NCBI GenBank assembly: GCA_003427395.1 | Contig: BFEA01000196.1 | Coordinates: 877,951-923,002, forward strand | Source of the DNA: Chara braunii | Taxonomy: Eukaryota; Streptophyta; Charophyceae; Charales; Characeae | DNA: 45,052 nucleotides | Reading direction: 5' to 3' | In this document: positions 12,101 to 24,100 of the stretch, in pieces | How the letters are laid out: every line of letters starts with the position of its first letter | Position numbering within the stretch: position 1 is the first letter of the stretch | Program-made: the position numbers and the translations under genes | The notes under the pieces: generated by a model | The model's database searches: none | What the model saw: the letters and a program-made list of their open reading frames with translations, nothing else | What the model was told of the DNA's origin: nothing

Positions 12101-15100
12101 TCGTCTTGGTTCTCGCTATAACTGGGGGAGTCGAGGACTTGATATACGGGCTGGAATTCGCAGCGTCACAGTCTCATTCTTCTTTCTTCTCCCTTGCGGT
12201 GGCCTGCTTTGGTTGTGCTTGACTGGATGTTGAAAAACTAGGAACAGCTATAACGGTACCAAGAAAGGGTGTAGTTGCAAAGTGTGAGAAAAAGAAAAAC
12301 TGATGTCATTTGTCCAATGGTTATATGGGTGCTTCCCCCGGATGCAGGAGACACATGGTAGGGAAGACGTATCCGGGGGAGACTCCGTACTGACCGGAAT
12401 TTGCATCACCACGGTCTCGTTTCTCTCCCATGTGGTGGCGTAGTGGTGGTTCCTCTCATGTCCCATGTTTTTCATCCTTTTGCTTGGCTGGCTGATGTGA
12501 TGCCTCTACACCATTTCCACTCCTTGGCTGCACACACCACACCTGTCACCTGGTTGATAAAAGACATGAAATGCTTGTGGAGGCAAATTGCCTCCTGACG
12601 CAGAAGAAATTTGTGGAGGCAAATTGCCTCCTGACGCAGAAGAAATTTGTGGAGGCAAATTGCCTCCTGATGCCGAAGAAGCCCGGAAGCAAAAGAAGTA
12701 ACTGGCGTTGACGTAGCTGTGGTGAGTAGACTAGCTATTGGCTTCGGAATGCCGAAGAAATACAACATCAAAACATTGTTACCAGGGGGGCTGGGATTTT
12801 CCTCACCAGTGTGGTGACAGGGGGGTGGCTCCTATCATGTCAATGGTGCTTTCCATTCTTGTCCTTGTCCTATGTCATGCCCCGGCACCTTCCTTGCTCC
12901 TTGGCTGCACACGTCACACTCGTTACCTGTTTGGTGATAGACACAACACTTGTGGAGGCAAATTGCCTCCTGATGCTCAAGAAATAGGTAGGAAAAGGAG
13001 TCAGTGACAGTACTCTCTGTTCGAGGTCAATAGGGTAGGTATTCCGTCCTAATGCGGAAGAAACACGGTAGGAAAAGTTGTAGCCCCTAATGTGGAAAAA
13101 ACACGGTAGGAAAAACTGTAGCCCGGGATATGGGGGCTCGATATTGACTGGAATCAGCAGCCTCTCGGTCTCATCCCTCCTTGTGTGTGGCGGGCTGGCG
13201 GTGGTTCCTCTGAGGTCTCTTGATGCTTTCCATACTGCCTGCCCGATGCGATGCCTGTGTTCCTTCCTCCCTCCTTGGCTGCGTACATCACATTCATTAG
13301 CTTTTTGATGAGAGAAACAAAGTATATGTGGAGGCAAATTGCGTGCTGTTGGTAATCCTAACGTGAATCACACTGTGGAGGGTGGTGTGTTTCCATTGTA
13401 GATTGGCCACTGTGTGACATCACAGAAGCAATAGCTGTAGATTGGCCACTGTGTGACATCACAGAAGCAATGGCTTGTTGCAGCTGTGGATTAGGTGTGT
13501 GTCAGGCTGGCAGGGTTGTACCGACTTTTTAATTTTTTTAAAGGGAGATGGTCTTGAGATATCATAGTTGAACTGACCTTCCCCAGGTAGAGTCAGAGTC
13601 ATTTTTTTCACATCTGATTCCATTGAAATTTGAACTCTGGTCTGTGTTTCAGAGGTTGCCAACTTACCAACTCTGTTACAGACTCAGCCAGGGCTCGATC
13701 CCTGGTCCGCGGTTTACCACCCGCCAGGCTGCTATTTTATTCCGAGTTCCTGATCTCTGGTTCTGGACTGCTGGCGCCCTCTGCAGTTGGCGCCCGTTCT
13801 CAAATTCCTCCACTGGCATTTTTGGATTTCGATACTTGGCGCCATCCGGCATTCTGGCACCCAGACGCAGACCTGCGATCCTCAGTTCAGTCCTGAGGCA
13901 GGCCGCGCCTCGGCCCTCTGGACTGAGCCTGAGTCCGGTACTCGAGTCCGGACTCAAGCCGTGTTGGGGCATTCAGTCTATGGCCTCAGTGATTGTGCTT
14001 CAGTGTGACTTGCTGCAACTTTGTGTTCAGAATCCAAGATTGCGACTTTGCGATTTTGAGACTTTGTCACTTCGTGTCTGCGTCCGTCGTGTCGAGTCGA
14101 GTCCATGTCCGAGTCAAGTGAGTGCGTGTGCTCTCACTCTCTCCCTCTCTCTCTAGTGAGTGCGTGTGTGTGCTCTCTCTCCCCCTCTCTCCCCCTCGAC
14201 CTCTCTGCTCTGCCTCGATCTCGGCACACTGGTATCGGAGCGGCGAAACGGCCCTCCCTCCCGCCCTTCTCCGGCGCCGCCATGTCATCAACATCGTCGT
14301 CATCGTCACCGTCTTCGGCGCCGCCACGTTGTTGCCATCGTTGTTGTTGCCACGTGGTTGACATTGCTGCCTTGTCATCGTCGATTGCTGCCATGTCATC
14401 GTCGATTGCTGCCACGTCATCGCCATCACCATTGTCTTGGTCGCCACTGACACGTCAGCACCCCGCTGCCTTCGTCGTTGTCGCTGCCATGTCACCGGTC
14501 CTGAAGCCGATGCGCAGGTAAGAGACCATTAAGTTTTTTTTTATTCCTTTTATTCTTCTTCTCCTTCTCTTTTCCTTCCTCGTCCCCTCATCTCTTCTTC
14601 CTCCCTTCCTCATTATCGTCGTCGTCATCGTCCCTCCTTCTCCCTCCCCTTCTTTCCCCCTCGTTTTGCTTCTCCCTCTTCCTCTTCTCCTTCAACCGTC
14701 CTTTCAGCCCCCCTCACCAACCCCCGTGCGATTTTCCGGCCCCCGCGCGCCGTTTTTCCCCGTCGCGCGATCTTCTTCCCCCCCCCCCCCCCCCTCCCAC
14801 CGACTTACCCCAACCTCGATTGCGCCCAACAGCAATTGTGACTCCCCCACATCCCTCCCCAAAACTTCAACAAGCCTTCTCCCTCCACAGCATTCGTGTT
14901 GTCCACTGGCTCCCCATCGCTGGCGGCCGACTCCTAGACAACGCTGCTCGCTGGTGGTACACCGCGAAATGACAAATTGCCATCACACCAGTCTTCGACC
15001 TCACACCTTCCTTGAGTGGGCCACCCTCGTCTCCTCCACCTTCCGCCCACAGAAAACGGACGACGACTACATCGACCAATTCTGCCGGCTCCAACAAACG

Positions 15101-18100
15101 GCCCAACCGACCGTTTTGTGCAATACGTTCGCTCGCTTCGTCAACATATCCCCATCGACATCGTCACCGACTTCGCCTTCATCTCCGGCGTTAAGCGCGT
15201 ATGCCGCAAAGACCTAGCGGTCGCCCTTGTCCACGAGCCCCCCATGACCCTCTCCGACCTCCTCATTCGTGCCCTCCAACTCGACCGCATCCTCGCCCCC
15301 TACAAGACTGCAATTACATCGGCCCCTCCCCGCCCTTGCTTCTTCCACAACATCGCCTCCGAGGACACCCATCTCCACCACCTCCTCGATAGAGTTCACC
15401 GCCCCCGGCCTTGACACCCTCTCAGATACAATAGACACCACATTGCTCTCCCCCGATGAACTCTCTGCCATTCACCTCATGCGAATGGAAAAGAGATATC
15501 GCTCCAGCCGCCCTCCCTCGACCACCCTCCCGAGCCGCCTCAAGAAACTCACACCCGAGGAAAGAGCCCACCTTCAGGCAAAAGGTGGATGTTTTCGATG
15601 TCGTCAATTAGGCCACCTGCAAACAGACTGCCCAAATGCTAGACATTTCACACGCCAGTCTGTGGCTCCCCGACCCATAACCTCCGCATCAACCCCCTCG
15701 GTAGGAGGGGAGGCCTCCTCGACCTGAACTCCTCAAGAAACTCGCACCCAAGGAAAGAGCCCACCTTCAGGCAAAGGGTGGATGTTTTCGGTGCCGTCAA
15801 TTAGGCCACCTGCAAACAGATTGCCCAAATGCTAGACATTTCACACGTCAGTCTATGGCTCCCCGGCCTGTAACCTTCGCAACAACCCCCTTGGCAAGAG
15901 GGCGGCCCTTCTCGACCTGAACACTATCCCCAGGTCTTCGACTCGACATCGACGACTAGTCTGCCGACCACCCCATCGGTGACGATCTCCATCCCACCGG
16001 TGGCCCATTTGGCATCGACATTATGTCTGCCTCCCCCCTCTCCGGTGCTGCACCCCCCATCGGACGACCCCCAGGCGTCGCAACCCTGGTCGCCTGACGC
16101 CCCCCTCACTGCCACTTGTTCCTCAACCCTCCTTTCGAATCCATCCTCTGTCACCTTCTCTAATGTTGACCTTCTCTAATGTTGTTGAGGAACAAGCCTG
16201 GCACAATCGGCTTGTTCAATTAGGCAATGAACAACGCCGCCTCAACACCATGATCTCCACCGCCAACTCGTCACACTTTCATCTCAAATTCATCGCCACC
16301 ACCCTTGGTCCGTCTATGACTAAGTTTCAGGCCCTCCTCGACATTGGAGCCACCAAAAACTTCATCACCGACACGTGTGTCCGGAAAGCTGGTCTTACCT
16401 CTACCGGATACGACTCCCCGATTACGATTCGTTTAGGGGACAAAGACACCACCGTCGTAGTATACCGTAGGGTTCTCGAGACCACCATGATTGTCAGAAC
16501 CCTACGCAGTCAGGTCTCATTCGATGTCATGCACTCAATGTGCGATATCGTTTTGGGAACACCATGGCTGGACAGCTACATGCCATATGCATTCCACCCC
16601 AACTTCCTCCACCTTACCAACCCCCCTGACACAACCATCGACATTCCCTATCTCCCCTATCTTACCTCCCCAAGCTGCGTCACCCCGCACCAATTCCTTC
16701 ACATGGCTCGCACGAACCTTGACTCCACCTACTATTGCTTTGTCCTTGATCGCGAGCGTCCCTAGGACTTGCTCCCAACGGACAAACCCGACCAAGCCCC
16801 CCCCTCCAACCCCGCCCTTACCTCCATCCTCGACAAGTTCAAGTATGTCTTCCTCGAGTCCTTGCCTGCCGGATTACCTCCAGATCGTGGCGTATCCCAC
16901 ACCATCGATTTGGAACCCGGTCACTCTCCACCTTGCTGCCCTCCATACCAACTCTCTGTTCCAAAAGCCGAAGAAATGAAGCGACAACTCCGTGAACTCC
17001 TTGAGAAAGGATTCATTAAGCCGAGTTCATCCCCCTTCGGCACAAGCTGCCTTTTCGTAAAGAAAGGCGGAACATCGGAACTTTGAACGGGATCATGATC
17101 ATTAACCAATTACCCCCTACCTTGGATCTCCGAGCTTCTCGATCGACTCCCTGGAGCCAAGTATTTTACCAAGATCGACCTTCACAGTGGCTTCCACCAG
17201 ATCCACATCCGCGAGGAGGGTACCCACAAGACCGCCTTCCGTTCCCGATTCGGGCACTACAAATTCCTCGTGATGCCCGTCGGCCTCACAAACTCCCTCG
17301 CCACATTCCAATCTACAATGAATCACATTTTCTGCGACCTCCTCGAGGTTTGTGTCATCGTCTACCTCGATGATATCCTCGTTTATAGCCCCTCCTTCGA
17401 GTCCCACCTTCAGCATCTCCGCCAAGTCCTCTCTATCCTCAGAGAGCAAAAATTATATGCCAAGCTCAACAAATGCACTTTTGCCGCTTTAAGCGTTGAA
17501 TACCTTGGCCACATCGTCAACTCCGATCATTTCTCAGCCTTGCCAACTACTACCACCCCTTCATCCACAACTTCTCCGACATCTCGTACCCTCTCCACGA
17601 ACTCACCTGCAAGGGCGAACCCTTCACTTGGAACGACCGCCCAAAATGCCTTCGATGCCATCAAACAACTCGTCACCACTGCCCCCGTCCTCAAGATCGC
17701 CGACCCCACTCGCCATTTCTACATCACCACCGAGGCCTCCGACTTCGCCATTGGAGCCGTACTGTACCAACATTTCCCTCGTGACACCACCGAAACTCCC
17801 TCCGTCAAGGAATCCCCTACCCACCCCGAGGCTCCACCAGGCGAATACCCCATTGCCTTCACCGAAACTCCTTCCCGCGTAAATGAATTACCCCTCCAAC
17901 GAGGAGCTCCTCGTCGTGATCCACGCAAAGTGTGGCGCCCGTACCTCGACGGGCAATACCGTCCACACGGATAACACCATCGTCTCTTCTATCCTAACAA
18001 AGAAAGACATTACCTCGCGAAAAGCTCTCTGGTTAGACTTTCTCGCCCAGTTCACCTTCACCATCTGCCACACACCCGGCAAAAGCAACCGTGTTGCTGC

Positions 18101-21100
18101 TGCCCTGGGTAGCTTTTCGAAGAATCATGAAAAAAGCTATTCAATTGGCAAAAATCTCAGATATAAAAGGAATTAAAATTCAAATTGCAGGGCGTTTAAA
18201 TGGTGCTGAAATTGCGCGCAGCGAGTGGATACAAAAAGGTAGATTGCCTCTTCAAATGCTCCCGTCGCACCGATCACAAATGCTGCCCTCTCCCGGCGCA
18301 TTTCTAACCCCCTGATTAAGTTTACGCCACAATGACACATATCCAACTCCTCTCGTCTCTTCAGCATTGCTATACCCAAGGCTATCTCTTTTGCCCAGAC
18401 TTCGCCACCATCTACAACACGCTTCGTGACCTCCCCGACTACTCCCTCCATGACTATCTCCCTTACATCGATACCAATGGCACTCGCCGACTTTGCATCC
18501 CTGACGCACGTGGTCTCCGTACGCAGCTCTTGGCCGAACACCACGGTGCCAAGATTGTCGGTTATCTTGGGTTCCAAAAAACATTCGACACCATCTCCCG
18601 CTACTTTCATTGGCCTTCCCCACTCGCCGACGTCAAAGCATACATCCGCTCGTGCTCCACGTGTCAAGCTGTCAAGCCCTCAAACCGCGCCATGCCCGAT
18701 AAGCTACAATCATTGCTGATCCCCACCCACCGGTGGCAGTCCATCTCCATGTCGATCCCCACGCCATGCCCGATAAGTCCATGGACTTCGTCTGCAGTCT
18801 CCCCAAGACCGACCGCGGACATGATTGTATCTATGTCATTGTTTGCCGCTTGACTAAGCGCACCCACTTCATCCCTTGCACCACATCGCACAGCGCCAAG
18901 GACGTTGCCATTCTCTTCTTCGACCATGTTGGTCGCCATCACCGTCTCCCGAGAACATCATCAGCGACCGTGACCCTCGCTTCCTTTCACAATTTGGAAA
19001 CACCTCTTTAAAGCCTACGGAACCACGCTCTAGTATAGCACTGCATTCCACCCACAAACCGATTCTGGAAACACCTCTTTAAAGCCTACGGAACCACGCT
19101 CTAGTATAGCACTGCATTCCACCCATAGACCGAATCTGGAAACACCTCTTTAAAGCCTACGGAACCACGCTCTAGTATAGCACTGCATTTCACCCACATA
19201 CCGATGGACAAACCAAGAAGATGAACGATACTCTCCAAAGAATCCTGTGGAAGTTGCTCACCGCCGCCGAGATCGCCTAGAACAACGCTGTCTGTCCTTC
19301 CACTGGCATGACTCCACTCTACCTTGACCTTGGCTATCACCCACGCCTGCCCTCTGATTTCCTGCTCCCCTCGCAACTCAACCCCTCCATTCCCTGCCCT
19401 TCTCTCAATGAATGTGTAGCAACAATGAATAGACTCCTCAATGAATGTGTAGCAACAATGAATAGACTCCTCAGAGAACACAAGAACAGCAAGCAAATAA
19501 GACTAACAAACACCGACGTGACTTGAAATTCAAAGTAGGGGACAAAGTCTGGCTCTCCGGAAACGTTTTGAACCTGAACACGGGTTGTCCAAGAAACTCC
19601 CGAACAAGTGGCTCGGGCCCTTCCCCATCATTGAACAAACCTCTCCCGTCAACTACAAACTCCCAATCCCCCCTGACATGAGTCGTGTCCACTCGGTCTT
19701 CCACGTCGAGTGCCTAAAATAATACCATGAATCCCCACCCCAATCCGCTGACCGCACATATCCTAGCCCACCACCAATCATGTTAGCCACAGGCCTTGAA
19801 TTCGTCGTCGAAGCCATCATAGGACGAAGAACTACTCAGGTATCTGACCACAGTGAACCAATCACAGAATACAAAGCTAAATGGACAGGATACCCTGACG
19901 AAGAATCTACATGGGAACCTCTTGCTAACCTTAAGAATGCTATGAAGCTCGTTCACGCCTATGATAGTGCTCACCCTATATCCTAGATACATACTATAAC
20001 TCAAAACCCGCACCCTTGCATAAATCCCGCCTCGACCCCACCCAAACCCCGCATTCCTGCTCTACACACTCCCCTGTACCCAGCAAAGCCCTTGCATCTT
20101 GAACCCCCCCTGTCTGATCCGCTCTTGCCTTTGCCTTGCCCCGTTCTCCCATCTGTCCTCTGCAACATCCTTGTCTCTCTTGTCCAAGGTCCCTATGTGG
20201 CCCCTGCGCGTCGCCGGCGATAATGGATCTAATGGCAAGCGCACGATGACAATGGCATGCTGCAGCTCAGTTTGAGGAGATAAAGCAGCTGGTTGGCCAC
20301 CATGCTGTTCCCAGCCGGCACGTTGGACTCCCTGACTTCTGGAGCAGCAACCTCGACGTTGACATCAATATCAGTCTGCGACCTGCCATCCGGATCAGAC
20401 CTCAGCAGCAGATCAAGACTACTGGACGCCTCATGCTACTGGGACATTCAAGCTGAAGCACCGTTGACGACGTCCTGAGATGACTGAAGACTGTTCCCCC
20501 TCCGATACTTCTGCGACTCTTCTCAAGACCTGTTCCCAAGACTTTCGCATAACCAATACTCAGAAATTTTGCAACCACACCCCTGAAAACCCGTAGTTCG
20601 TCAATAGGACCACCCTGTTCCCGCAATTTCCAAAACCCTTAGTTCATCAGTAGGATTACCACCCTGTTCCCACAATTCCAAAACCCTTTGTTCATCAGTA
20701 GCATTACCTGTTCCCCATTGTCCCTAAACCTTTAGTTCATTAATAGGACCACCCTGTTCCCTGCAATTCCAAAACTCTTAGCTCATCAGTAGGATTGCTC
20801 TGTTCCCCGTTGTCCCTAAACCCTTAGTTTATCAGTAGAACTACCATGTTCCCTTAGCTCATCATAGAACAACCCTGTTCCCAGCTCACAATTACAAGCT
20901 CTGTTCCCTAATCACACAACCAGACACCTGCATTATACCCCTCTCCCGTGTGACTGGCTGACCAGTGATCGGGCCCGTCCCGTCCTCCGCAGTTTTCAGC
21001 ATTGTTTCATGACTTTTGGCAGCCGAGACGTTGCCTTCTAGAGGGAGGGGATAGTGTTACGGACTCAGCCAGGGCTCGATCCCTGGTCCGCGGGTTATCA

Positions 21101-24100
21101 CCCACCAGGATGCTATTTTATTCTGAGTGCCTGATGTCCGGTTCTGGACTGCTGGCCTAACTGAGAGCGCCCGTTCTTTTTTTGTTTTTTTTCCAACAGG
21201 TCTTTATGGTCTCCGTATCCATTCTGGGGAGCGTCAGTCCGGTTCATATTCCCCCGGCAAGTCAAAAGAACACATCGTTTTACTCACATAACGCTTCCTT
21301 TCGTCTGGCCGAAGGAACACTGACCAGCTTTGATTACTCCTGAGGAGGATTGACTGTCAGCTTGCCCTGATCACTTGTACCTCTCAGGCTCCTTTCAGAC
21401 TCTGTCGGATGAGTCCCTGCAATACGAGAATAGTGGGGGGGTCCGCATAGTAATCTGTTGCTTGTCCTTGTCCTTCATTGAGTGTCCAGTTTGCCTTGTT
21501 GTTGACCCGACTTCCGGGCCTTCTTTGACGTTCTGCCAGGGCGTCTGGCGGGGGCCCTTATAGGCTTCATGACTGTGTCTGGTACCATTTCTTCAACCTC
21601 AACCTGTTGTCAACCATTGCCTCTTAGCAGCCAGTTCCTCATGAAGGTCTGTTTCTTGGTTGCTTGTCTTTCTGGTATTTGTTTTATAGAGTTGACTATT
21701 CTCCACCATCTGCTTCTGATTTCCGTCTCTGCCATGATGAGCAGTAGTGACCACATTTCTTCCCTGGCCGCCTCTGCACCCTCGATTGTCTGAGTACATC
21801 TTCGTTTCCATATTACCCACAGTGCCAGCTTCCTGAGCAAGTTAAACCAAACTTCCCTGCTGCCTGTGATGATGCTAGGGATGTTAGTTAGGATTAGGAT
21901 AGAGAGGGGGGGAATGCCAGGGGGCGGCGCAGCAACAGGATCGACCATAGCTTGCGAACCTTCTTCCATACCTATGTTGCTTCTGGGCAGAACAGGAGGC
22001 AGTGTGGGATGTCTTCCGGAGAATTGTTGCCGCACATTGAGCAGTATTCCGAACTATCAGGGTCTGAATGTTTCCTTCTAGTGTGTAGCCATTGGTTGCC
22101 GGGCAGGGCTGCATGTGCTATTAGCCATTGCAGGCTACGGATTCTGACAGGTCTGATGGGAAGGTATTTGGGCCAGGGGATGGTGATGGGGATCGTGTCG
22201 CCTAAGTTCAGTATTTTTCTCCATTTCTCTGTCAGCCTTGGATTTGGGTCCCTGGTTTGTAGTCCGAGGTTATATCAGAACTTCACGTCATATTTTGTTA
22301 TCGTCCTCGATTTCCCAGTGGTGCCCAATTCCCATGTCCATTCCTTTGGGTCAAAACCCAGCTCCTCAATGCTGAGTTCCGGCTGAAAGATAATCCAAGG
22401 TTTCCTATTGGAGACCCTAACCTTCTTGGGAAGGCAGGTTTCTATTTGTTCGTTCTGTGGTGTTCTGATCAGGATCTCTAGTTCGTAAATGTTGTGTTTG
22501 ATGATGGGGTAGGATATGAACTTGGGCCGGTAATTAGTCGGGTCCGTTTTGGACACAAAGCGGTATGCTCTTGTTGGTGGGGTCTTGTGTGATGAGCAGT
22601 CCCCAGTCTCCGGGTTTCCACGTGTGTGATTCTTTGAGGAGGGTTGTCCATGGGGGTGGAATGCTTTGAAGGATTTTTGATAGATTGGTGGTCAGTAGGT
22701 GGCATCCTCTTAAGGATGTGAAGAGGTCCTGTACGGTTAGCCATACTTGTCGGTCCTCAGACCACAAATGTTTAACCTGCATACACCTCTTTCCATCCAA
22801 GACAACCATCTGTGGTCTTTGGCCCGAAGAGTCCATGGTCTGCCCTCTGTGTCTTTAATCCAGGGATTGCAGAACAGGGGCTGTCTAAGGACTGCCTCTT
22901 TGTTGCTCGGGGACCCTTTCTTTTTTGGCATCAGTCGGTGCCAGGCGTTCAGGATCGGTGGCCAGTATGGGATGGGTGTAGTGATGGGCTGGTTAGGGGT
23001 CCCGGTAATGGTATTCCTCGCAAGTCTTCTGGATCTGATTGTGCATTCCTTTGCCATGATCGAGAACAGGCCCCTCATGTTCGGAGGGGATGCTATTGGT
23101 GCCACATTTCTTATGCTGTCTAATGACATTTTGGTCCACAGGAGGGCTTGTTTGGTTAGGATTTTGATTATCCATTTCATTTGGAGGGTGATCGCTTCCT
23201 GTTTGGGGTTGATAATACCTAGCCCACCTTTGTGTGGTTTTCTGGTGGCAATTTGCCAGGCCACGTTGTTTATGCAGGTGGATCTGGTGGGGTTGCCGGT
23301 CCACAGGTAACTCCTGGCTGTAGCCTTCAGCTTCTTCAGGTCGCTGTCAGGAGGGGACCAAATGGAGGCCATGTACCACAGAGTGGAGAAAACTGTTGTG
23401 TTGATGATCATGGCTCTCCCTATCAGGGAGGCCTGGGCTTTGTTGCAGGTGGCTAGACGGGTTATTGTTTTGGCGATTAGAGCATCTCCCATGCCTTGCC
23501 CAAATATTGGGGGTGCGAGGGGGTCGCCTTGACGGACCGATCTCGATGTCAGATAGGTTTCTGACAGTATCCTGTTGATCTGCACCCTGCCCATGGCATC
23601 CCCATAGAGTACTTTTACCCACTCTCTGGAGTTTGAGCCGACTCCCATCTTCTCCATACAACTGTGCAGGAAGTCCCAATTAACTTGATCGTAGGCCTTT
23701 TCGAAATTGAAGAACAGGATCGCCGCTTGCATCCGTTTTTCTGTGATCTTCTGTGCAGCCTTGTTTAGAGCCATCACATTATCCAAAATATATCGACCCG
23801 GAATGAATCCTGCTTGGTCGATGTGAAAGCATTTGTTTGTTAGTTTTATGCTTCTGACATTTGTTTGTTAGTTTTATGATTCTATTTGCTAATGCCTTTG
23901 CTAGGATTTTGTATGGCGTTGTGAGAAGTGAGATTGGGCTGTCATTCCTGAGTTCCTCCTTGTCGCCCTTCTTATATGAGCCCTGTTCTCCTGATTGTTT
24001 TGCGGTCCGATGCTGCTTTCTGAGTGACATGGGGAGCCCTGCTCTCCGTGACATTTCAGATTGTGCAGTACTCTTTGCTTTGTTTTTGGCGGAACTCATT

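Larger units (their letters stand above)
18256..19560 (+). pseudogene. Chromovirus integrase
   Basis: Zinc-binding part: [37 protein letters not shown] and [10 protein letters not shown]. The CxxC is kept, but the usual second His (GHLG) is Tyr. Catalytic core: [33 protein letters not shown], then in another frame [14 protein letters not shown], then the [16 protein letters not shown] segment triplicated. After the core, '[20 protein letters not shown]' corresponds to the Ty3 'PFxLxYGxxPxxP' motif. At least three frame changes and a stop make it non-functional. Confidence 0.9.

Noticed and set aside
12576-12683. CRISPR-like array
   Set aside because: The 36-bp units are directly adjacent without unique spacers, in a eukaryotic intron; an ordinary tandem repeat.
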